Shown: in pieces, positions 58,554-64,000 of the stretch
How the letters are laid out: the number at the start of each line of letters is the position of its first letter
How positions within the stretch are numbered: position 1 is the stretch's first letter
Assembly (NCBI RefSeq): GCF_011078175.1
Contig: NZ_JAALCJ010000001.1
Span: 310,001-374,000, forward strand
DNA length: 64,000 nucleotides
Source of the DNA: Enterobacter cloacae
GTDB lineage: Bacteria > Pseudomonadota > Gammaproteobacteria > Enterobacterales > Enterobacteriaceae
Direction: 5' to 3'
Made by a program: the position numbers and the translations under genes
The notes under the pieces: generated by a model
The model's database searches: none
The model's input: the letters and a program-made list of their open reading frames with translations, nothing else
What the model was told of the DNA's origin: nothing

Positions 58554-59429
58554 TTAACCGTTGTTATTACGGCTGCCAGAGCGGCGATTGCTGCTAACCT
58601 GGCTGTGACGCTTCACCGCACGGCGGATTTGATTCGCCTTCATGCGACGACGATCTTTCTCTACCGCCACTTTCGACGTGGTTTCTGGCGTCAGGCCGAC
58701 CAGATCGCGCAGGTAGTTGGTTTGCGTCAGATCCAGTTCGGTATAGCCGCCACGTGGCAGACCTTTCGGCAGCAGAATGTCGCCATAGCGGACGCGAATC
58801 AAGCGACTCACCTGGACACCGACCGCTTCCCACAGGCGACGCACCTCGCGGTTACGTCCCTCTGTCAGGGTTACGTTGTACCACTGGTTAATGCCTTCAC
58901 CACCGGTAAACTTGATGGTTTTGAACGCCGCTGGGCCGTCCTCCAGCTGAACGCCACGCGACAGGTCGCGCAGTTTGTTCTCATCAACCTGGCCGAAAAC
59001 ACGAACGGCGTATTCACGTTCCACTTCACGACTAGGGTGCATCAGACGGTTTGCCAGTTCACCATCGGTGGTGAACAGCAGCAGGCCACAGGTATTCACG
59101 TCCAGACGCCCTACTGCAATCCAGCGGGCGCCACGCAGTTTTGGCAGACGGTCAAACACCGTCGGGCGGCCTTCCGGATCGTTGCGGGTACACAGTTCGC
59201 CTTCCGGCTTGTAGTAAGCCAGTACGCGGCAGATCTGTTCAGCAGACTCTTTCACGGAGATAAGATGGCCGTCAATGCGGATCTTCAGCCCCGGTACGAT
59301 TTCAACGCGGTCACCGAGCGTGGCGATTTTACCGTCCACACTCACGCGGCCTGCTTCAATAATGGCTTCGATTTCACGGCGCGAACCGTGGCCGGCACGC
59401 GCCAGCACTTTCTGTAACTTCTCGCTCAT
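58554..59429 (-). CDS. rluB: 23S rRNA pseudouridine2605 synthase RluB
   Basis: 291-residue RsuA-family pseudouridine synthase acting on U2605 of 23S rRNA. It has an N-terminal S4 RNA-binding domain ([18 protein letters not shown]) and the catalytic Asp in [17 protein letters not shown] near 110, with [12 protein letters not shown] as a later motif. The C-terminal tail (about 245-291) is basic and Asn/Ser-rich. Confidence 0.97.
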   Translation of the reverse strand: MSEKLQKVLARAGHGSRREIEAIIEAGRVSVDGKIATLGDRVEIVPGLKIRIDGHLISVKESAEQICRVLAYYKPEGELCTRNDPEGRPTVFDRLPKLRGARWIAVGRLDVNTCGLLLFTTDGELANRLMHPSREVEREYAVRVFGQVDENKLRDLSRGVQLEDGPAAFKTIKFTGGEGINQWYNVTLTEGRNREVRRLWEAVGVQVSRLIRVRYGDILLPKGLPRGGYTELDLTQTNYLRDLVGLTPETTSKVAVEKDRRRMKANQIRRAVKRHSQVSSNRRSGSRNNNG

Positions 59430-59526
59430 TGAGCTTCCTCAGGTGTCGCCTTCACAGGCGTCGAATCAGGTCAAAAACAGGGCGGCGCCCTGCTTTGATG
59501 GCCGCGTAGTATATCTGCTTACACCC

Positions 59527-60147
59527 TTACAAGAAAGGCTTAACATCGCCCACGCCTTCACGAATCACTTCTGGTGCGTCTTCGGTGAGATCCACCACGG
59601 TGGTCGGCTGCTGGCCGAGATAGCCGCCGTGAATAATCAGCTCCACCACTTTCTCCAGACGATCTTTGATCTCTTCCGGGTCAGACTCGGTAAACTCACT
59701 GCCCGGCAGCATCAGCGATGTGGAAAGCATCGGTTCGCCGAGGGTTTCCAGCAGCGCCTGGGCAATCGGGTTCGACGGTACGCGCATGCCGATGGTTTTA
59801 CGTTTTTCCTGCAACAGACGACGCGGCACCTCTTTTGTTCCTTTCAGAATGAAAGTGTAGTTACCCGGCGTGTTGTTCTTAATCAGGCGGAAGGCCACGT
59901 TATCAACATAAGCATAGGTCGACAGCTCAGAGAGATCGCGACACATCAGGGTGAAGTTGTGGCCGTCCGGCAGCTGGCGGATGCGACAGATGCGCTCCAT
60001 CGCCCCTTTGTCCTCGATTTTACAGCCCAGCGCGTAGCCAGAATCGGTTGGGTAGACAATAACGCCGCCTTTGCGGACGATTTCCACGGCCTGATTAATC
60101 AGACGTGGCTGGGGGTTATCCGGATGGATATAGAAAAACTGACTCAT
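59527..60147 (-). CDS. yciO: YrdC/Sua5-family protein YciO
   Basis: 206-residue YrdC-domain protein. Conserved motifs include VYPTDSGYALGCKIED and SNPIAQALLETLGEP. Related proteins make threonylcarbamoyl-AMP for tRNA t6A, but E. coli YciO has little such activity and its role is unresolved. Its start overlaps the rnm stop by ATGA. Confidence 0.95.
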   Translation of the reverse strand: MSQFFYIHPDNPQPRLINQAVEIVRKGGVIVYPTDSGYALGCKIEDKGAMERICRIRQLPDGHNFTLMCRDLSELSTYAYVDNVAFRLIKNNTPGNYTFILKGTKEVPRRLLQEKRKTIGMRVPSNPIAQALLETLGEPMLSTSLMLPGSEFTESDPEEIKDRLEKVVELIIHGGYLGQQPTTVVDLTEDAPEVIREGVGDVKPFL

Positions 60148-61025
60148 ACTTCCCTCTCTTCAATTTGCTGTGGCTGTTCCCAGAGCTGCCAGACAGGCTC
60201 AACGCCGGCGGGTAACCAGAGCTTGCGCCCCAGTTCTATCCACGCGCAGGGCTGATGGAAATCTGAACCCTGTGACCCAAGCAGGCCAAACTGACGGGCG
60301 TAGGTCGCAAGCTGCGATCGCTCATTGGGTGCCTGCTGACACTGGGCAACTTCTATCGCCTCACCGCCGCATTCGGCAAAGTGTGCCAGCAGTCTTTTCA
60401 GCCATTTAGCAGAAAGATTATACCGCCCCGGATGGGCCAACACGGCCTTACCGCCAGAATGATGAATCACATCAATAGCTTGTTTTATTGTACACCACTG
60501 TGGGGGAACGTATCCGGTTTTCCCGCGCGCCAGATACTTTTTAAAGACATTCGCCATGGTCGTCGCCTTACCGGCGTCCACCAGAAAACGGGCGAAATGG
60601 CCGCGCGTCACCGCCCCACCGTTCGCCAGCTTTCGCGCGCCTTCCAGCGCCCCGGGAATATGCGCCTTCTCAAGACGTTCACCTATCATCTCCGCGCGTT
60701 GATTGCGGCGTGCTTTTTGTTCTTGCAAAAAAGCACGCATGGCCGGATGTTCTGTATCGATGTTCAGGCCAACGATGTGAATTTCGTGATTTTCCCAGAC
60801 CGTCGAGATCTCAACCCCGGGTATGAGATTTAACGCCAGTCCGCTGCGGGCAATCTCGGCGCGCGCGGCGGGAATGCCGTCGGTTGTGTCGTGATCGGTT
60901 ATTGCCAGCGTGCCGACACGCATTTCAACGGCGCGATGGACCAGGGCTTCGGGTGTCAGCAGGCCATCTGAAGCCTGCGTATGGCTGTGTAAATCATAAA
61001 TTACGGCGTAGGTGGTATCGCTCAA
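60144..61025 (-). CDS. rnm: PHP-domain 5'-3' exoribonuclease RNase AM
   Basis: 293-residue PHP-family enzyme (yciV/trpH), which acts as a 5' to 3' exonuclease on short RNA and in 5'-end maturation of rRNA; it can also act on 3',5'-bisphosphates. The metal motifs are DLHSHTQASDG, AITDHDTTDG, IPGVEIST, VLAHPGR and GSDFH. An upstream ATG at 61035-61037 has no ribosome binding site. The TTG at 61023-61025 has GGAAG four bases ahead and gives MSDTTYAVIYDLHSH at the family length, so it is the likelier start. Divergent from trp across about 140 bases. Confidence 0.92.
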   Translation of the reverse strand: MSDTTYAVIYDLHSHTQASDGLLTPEALVHRAVEMRVGTLAITDHDTTDGIPAARAEIARSGLALNLIPGVEISTVWENHEIHIVGLNIDTEHPAMRAFLQEQKARRNQRAEMIGERLEKAHIPGALEGARKLANGGAVTRGHFARFLVDAGKATTMANVFKKYLARGKTGYVPPQWCTIKQAIDVIHHSGGKAVLAHPGRYNLSAKWLKRLLAHFAECGGEAIEVAQCQQAPNERSQLATYARQFGLLGSQGSDFHQPCAWIELGRKLWLPAGVEPVWQLWEQPQQIEEREV

Positions 61026-61101
61026 AGCACTTCCCATAACAGGTTGGAGACATCCGAAGCCCCTATGATACCGACTAACCGTGAAATACTGAAATCAGGG
61101 G

Positions 61102-61130
61102 TTGACAACACGCCATCGAACTAGTTAACT
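61102..61130 (+). promoter_or_regulatory. trp operon promoter
   Basis: TTGACA (61102-61107), a 17-base spacer and TTAACT (61125-61130). Identical in form to the E. coli trp promoter. Confidence 0.93.
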
Positions 61131-61135
61131 AGTAC
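61118..61135. promoter_or_regulatory. TrpR operator
   Basis: GAACTAGTTAACTAGTAC, a near-perfect palindrome covering the -10, identical to the E. coli trp operator as known. TrpR with bound tryptophan represses here. Confidence 0.93.
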
Positions 61136-61164
61136 GCAAGTTCACACGAGAAAGGTATCTGAAA

Positions 61165-61209
61165 ATGACAGCACATTTCGCTCTGCACGGTTGGTGGCGT
61201 ACTTCCTGA
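61165..61209 (+). CDS. trpL: trp operon leader peptide
   Basis: 14-residue peptide MTAHFALHGWWRTS with tandem Trp codons at 10-11. Ribosome stalling at these codons when tryptophan is short lets the antiterminator form. AAAGG is about ten bases upstream of the ATG. The C-terminal GWWRTS equals the E. coli peptide, while the N-terminal half differs. Confidence 0.93.
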   Translation: MTAHFALHGWWRTS

Positions 61210-61254
61210 TCTTCGGGCAGTGTCACGCGTCTGCGAAAAGCAAACAGATACCCG

Positions 61255-61280
61255 GCCCGCTCCCAAGCGGGCTTTTTTTT
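61255..61280 (+). terminator. trp attenuator terminator
   Basis: GCCCGCT-CCCA-AGCGGGC followed by eight T, 24 bases before trpE. It is the 3:4 hairpin of the trp attenuation system, with competing upstream segments in 61190-61254. Confidence 0.95.
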
Positions 61281-61303
61281 GAACAGAATATGAGAACAAC
61301 AAC

Positions 61304-62866
61304 ATGCAAACAGCCAAACCCCACCTCGAACTGCTGACCTGCGAGGCGGCCTATCGCCATAACCCCACCGCGCTGTTTCATCAGGTCTGCGGCGCACGTC
61401 CCGCGACGCTGCTGCTGGAGTCTGCTGATATCGACAGTAAGGACGATCTCAAAAGCCTGCTGCTGGTTGACAGCGCGCTGCGCATTACGGCGTTAGGTGA
61501 CACCGTCACTATCAAGGCGTTGTCTGACAATGGCGCGTCACTGCTGCCGCTGCTGGATGCGGCGCTGCCTTCAGGCATTGAAAATGAACGCCACCCGGAC
61601 CTGCGTATTCTGCATTTTCCGCCGGTGAGCCAGCTGCTGGATGAGGATGCCCGCCTCTGCTCGCTGTCCGTTTTCGACGCCTTCCGCCTGCTGCAAAATC
61701 TGGTCACCGTGCCAGAAGATGAGCGTGAAGCGATGTTCTTCGGCGGGCTGTTTGCATATGACCTGGTCGCTGGCTTTGAAGATTTGCCGGAAACCGAGCA
61801 GGGTAACCGCTGCCCGGATTACTGCTTCTATCTGGCCGAGACCCTGCTGGTGATCGACCATCAGAAAAAATACACCCGCATCCAGGCCAGCCTGTTCACG
61901 CCGTCTGTGTCTGAGAAAAATCGCCTCGCGCAGCGCATCGCCCAACTGCAACAGCAGATGTCGGAAGCACCGCCCGCGCTCCCGGTGCAGCGTGTTGAAA
62001 AGATGACCTGCGAGGTGAGTCAGACCGACGACCAGTACGGCGCGGTGGTGCGTCAGATGCAGAAAGCGATTCGTGCCGGGGAGATTTTCCAGGTAGTGCC
62101 GTCCCGTCGCTTCTCACTGCCCTGCCCGTCGCCGCTGGCGGCTTACGATGTGCTGAAAAAGAGTAACCCAAGCCCGTACATGTTCTTTATGCAGGACAAT
62201 GATTTCACCCTGTTTGGCGCGTCGCCGGAAAGCTCCCTCAAGTACGACGCCACCAGCCGCCAGATTGAGATCTACCCGATAGCGGGAACCCGTCCACGCG
62301 GCCGTCGTGCCGATGGCTCCCTGGACCGCGATCTCGACAGCCGCATCGAACTGGAAATGCGTACCGACCATAAAGAGCTCTCCGAACACCTGATGCTGGT
62401 TGACCTGGCGCGTAACGATCTGGCACGCATTTGCACACCAGGCAGCCGCTACGTGGCGGACCTGACCAAAGTCGACCGCTACTCCTTCGTCATGCACCTG
62501 GTCTCCCGCGTGGTGGGTGAACTGCGCCACGACCTCGACGTTCTGCACGCCTACCGCGCCTGCATGAACATGGGCACCCTCAGCGGCGCGCCGAAAGTGC
62601 GCGCCATGCAGCTGATCGCCGAAGCGGAAGGACGCCGTCGCGGCAGCTACGGTGGTGCCGTGGGCTATTTCACCGCTCACGGTGACCTCGATACGTGCAT
62701 CGTGATCCGCTCCGCCTACGTTGAGGACGGCATTGCTACCGTCCAGGCCGGAGCCGGAATTGTGCTTGATTCTGTTCCGCAGTCGGAAGCTGACGAAACC
62801 CGCAGTAAAGCGCGCGCGGTACTGCGTGCCATTGCTACCGCACACCATGCACAGGAGATTTTCTGA
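61304..62866 (+). CDS. trpE: Anthranilate synthase component I
   Basis: 520-residue chorismate-using subunit that makes anthranilate from chorismate and ammonia or glutamine-derived ammonia with TrpD. The tryptophan feedback site includes Ser40 in LLES. Chorismate-binding motifs are [32 protein letters not shown] and [11 protein letters not shown]. Its stop overlaps the trpGD start by one base (TGATG), so the two subunits are made in equal amounts. Confidence 0.98.
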   Translation: MQTAKPHLELLTCEAAYRHNPTALFHQVCGARPATLLLESADIDSKDDLKSLLLVDSALRITALGDTVTIKALSDNGASLLPLLDAALPSGIENERHPDLRILHFPPVSQLLDEDARLCSLSVFDAFRLLQNLVTVPEDEREAMFFGGLFAYDLVAGFEDLPETEQGNRCPDYCFYLAETLLVIDHQKKYTRIQASLFTPSVSEKNRLAQRIAQLQQQMSEAPPALPVQRVEKMTCEVSQTDDQYGAVVRQMQKAIRAGEIFQVVPSRRFSLPCPSPLAAYDVLKKSNPSPYMFFMQDNDFTLFGASPESSLKYDATSRQIEIYPIAGTRPRGRRADGSLDRDLDSRIELEMRTDHKELSEHLMLVDLARNDLARICTPGSRYVADLTKVDRYSFVMHLVSRVVGELRHDLDVLHAYRACMNMGTLSGAPKVRAMQLIAEAEGRRRGSYGGAVGYFTAHGDLDTCIVIRSAYVEDGIATVQAGAGIVLDSVPQSEADETRSKARAVLRAIATAHHAQEIF

Positions 62867-64000
62867 TGGCTGACATTCTGCTGCTCGATAATATCGACTC
62901 CTTTACCTATAACCTGGCAGATCAGCTGCGTGCGAATGGCCATAACGTCGTTATCTATCGCAACCACGTTCCGGCCCAGACCCTGATTGACCGTCTGGCA
63001 ACCATGCAAAACCCGGTGCTGATGCTCTCCCCGGGTCCGGGCGCACCGAGCGAAGCGGGCTGTATGCCAGAACTGCTGACACGCATGCGCGGTAAGCTGC
63101 CGATTATCGGCATCTGCCTCGGCCACCAGGCGATTGTCGAAGCCTACGGCGGTTACGTGGGCCAGGCGGGCGAAATCCTGCACGGAAAAGCGTCCAGCAT
63201 TGAACATGACGGTCAGGCAATGTTTGCCGGGCTGCCGAACCCGCTTCCGGTAGCCCGTTACCACTCGCTGGTCGGCAGCAACATTCCGGCCGGGCTGACC
63301 ATTAACGCCTCGTTTGAAGGGATGGTAATGGCGGTGCGTCACGATGCGGACCGCGTCTGCGGGATGCAGTTCCACCCGGAATCTATTTTGACCTCCAACG
63401 GCGCGCGCCTGCTGGAGCAAACGCTCGACTGGGCGCTGCAAAAACTGGAGCAGACCAATACCCTGCAACCCATTCTGGAAAAACTGTATCAGGCGCAGAC
63501 CCTGAGCCAGCAGGAGAGCCACCAGCTGTTCTCCGCCGTTGTGCGAGGCGAGCTTAAGCCTGAACAGCTGGCCGCGGCGCTGGTCAGCATGAAGGTGCGC
63601 GGCGAAAGCCCGCAGGAGATCGCCGGTGCCGCCACGGCCCTGCTGGAAAATGCCGCCCCGTTCCCGCGCCCGGACTATCCGTTTGCCGATATCGTGGGAA
63701 CCGGCGGTGACGGCAGCAACAGTATTAATATTTCGACTGCCAGCGCCTTTGTGGCGGCAGCATGCGGGATGAAGGTGGCTAAACACGGCAACCGCAGCGT
63801 GTCCAGCCGTTCCGGATCCTCCGACCTGCTGGCGGCTTTCGGTATTAACCTGGACATGAACGCCGAGCGTTCCCGCGAAGCGCTGGACGACCTGGGCGTC
63901 TGCTTCCTGTTTGCACCGAAGTATCACACCGGTTTCCGCCACGCGATGCCGGTTCGCCAGCAGCTTAAAACCCGCACGCTGTTTAACGTGCTCGGTCCAC
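62866..64000 (+). CDS. trpD: Bifunctional anthranilate synthase II / anthranilate phosphoribosyltransferase (5' part)
   Basis: The first 378 codons are visible and the gene continues past the right edge. Residues 1 to about 195 form the glutamine amidotransferase (TrpG) domain with the catalytic Cys near 84 in [10 protein letters not shown] and the His-Glu pair in MQFHPES. The phosphoribosyltransferase domain follows, with [18 protein letters not shown] PRPP binding and [15 protein letters not shown]. The fused arrangement is normal for enterics. A frame on the other strand is only a shadow. Confidence 0.97.
   Translation, partial: MADILLLDNIDSFTYNLADQLRANGHNVVIYRNHVPAQTLIDRLATMQNPVLMLSPGPGAPSEAGCMPELLTRMRGKLPIIGICLGHQAIVEAYGGYVGQAGEILHGKASSIEHDGQAMFAGLPNPLPVARYHSLVGSNIPAGLTINASFEGMVMAVRHDADRVCGMQFHPESILTSNGARLLEQTLDWALQKLEQTNTLQPILEKLYQAQTLSQQESHQLFSAVVRGELKPEQLAAALVSMKVRGESPQEIAGAATALLENAAPFPRPDYPFADIVGTGGDGSNSINISTASAFVAAACGMKVAKHGNRSVSSRSGSSDLLAAFGINLDMNAERSREALDDLGVCFLFAPKYHTGFRHAMPVRQQLKTRTLFNVLGP

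Noticed and set aside
62716..63942. A 408-codon open frame opposite trpE/trpGD
   Set aside because: Its length comes from GC-rich coding bias on the other strand; the trp genes are certain and no domain is seen.

Overview
The window comes from the chromosome of an enteric gamma-proteobacterium of the Enterobacter / Lelliottia / Leclercia type. From tpx to trp, gene order follows the E. coli tyrR-psp-sap-fabI-rnb-pyrF-acnA-cysB-topA-trp segment almost gene for gene. It departs from E. coli K-12 in several places: a type VI secretion locus beside mppA, an RpfF synthase next to the yciR homologue, a TetR/RidA pair where K-12 has ycjD, and no pspE. I see no tRNA, rRNA, IS element, prophage, integrase or CRISPR array.

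Layout. 1-2.1 kb holds the sheath genes tssB and tssC of a type VI secretion system that runs off the left edge, behind a long AT-rich upstream region. 2.7-6.2 kb is a murein-peptide salvage group (mppA, mpaA, ycjG). 6.3-10.9 kb has tpx, tyrR and ycjXF. 11-24.8 kb is the ycjM-V sugar operon with porin ompG and LacI-type regulator ycjW. 25-27.7 kb is the phage-shock locus pspABCD with divergent pspF. 27.8-33 kb is the sapABCDF transporter. 33-34.2 kb is a divergent TetR/RidA-like pair around two perfect palindromes. 34.4-38.4 kb has fabI, yciW and rnb. 38.6-41.5 kb has the convergent pair rpfR (pdeR homologue) and rpfF. 41.7-46.9 kb has yciZ, yciT, osmB, yciH, pyrF, lapB, lapA and pgpB. 47-52.4 kb has ribA, acnA, three very small genes (ymiC, yciX, ymiA) and cysB. 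52.6-61 kb has topA, yciN, sohB, yciK, btuR, rluB, yciO and rnm. 61-64 kb is the trp operon with operator, leader peptide and attenuator, cut off inside trpGD.

How the genes work together. The ycj block reads as one pathway: OmpG and the YcjNOP transporter (with ATPase YcjV, which is intact here) import a glucosyl sugar. YcjM and YcjT phosphorolyse glucosides, YcjQRS convert gulosides to glucosides through 3-keto intermediates, and the YcjU homologue is a beta-phosphoglucomutase. A 14-bp LacI-type operator occurs twice with identical sequence, once over the ycjM start and once just ahead of the phosphoglucomutase gene, so YcjW probably acts at both. MppA, MpaA and YcjG form a route from murein tripeptide to L-Ala-L-Glu. 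RpfF and RpfR are predicted to form a cis-2-unsaturated fatty-acid signalling circuit that feeds into cyclic-di-GMP.

Most calls rest on recalled similarity to E. coli proteins plus visible motifs; no database search was run. Several starts were moved inward from the longest open frame because a ribosome binding site and the family length favour the inner codon; each case is stated in its entry.
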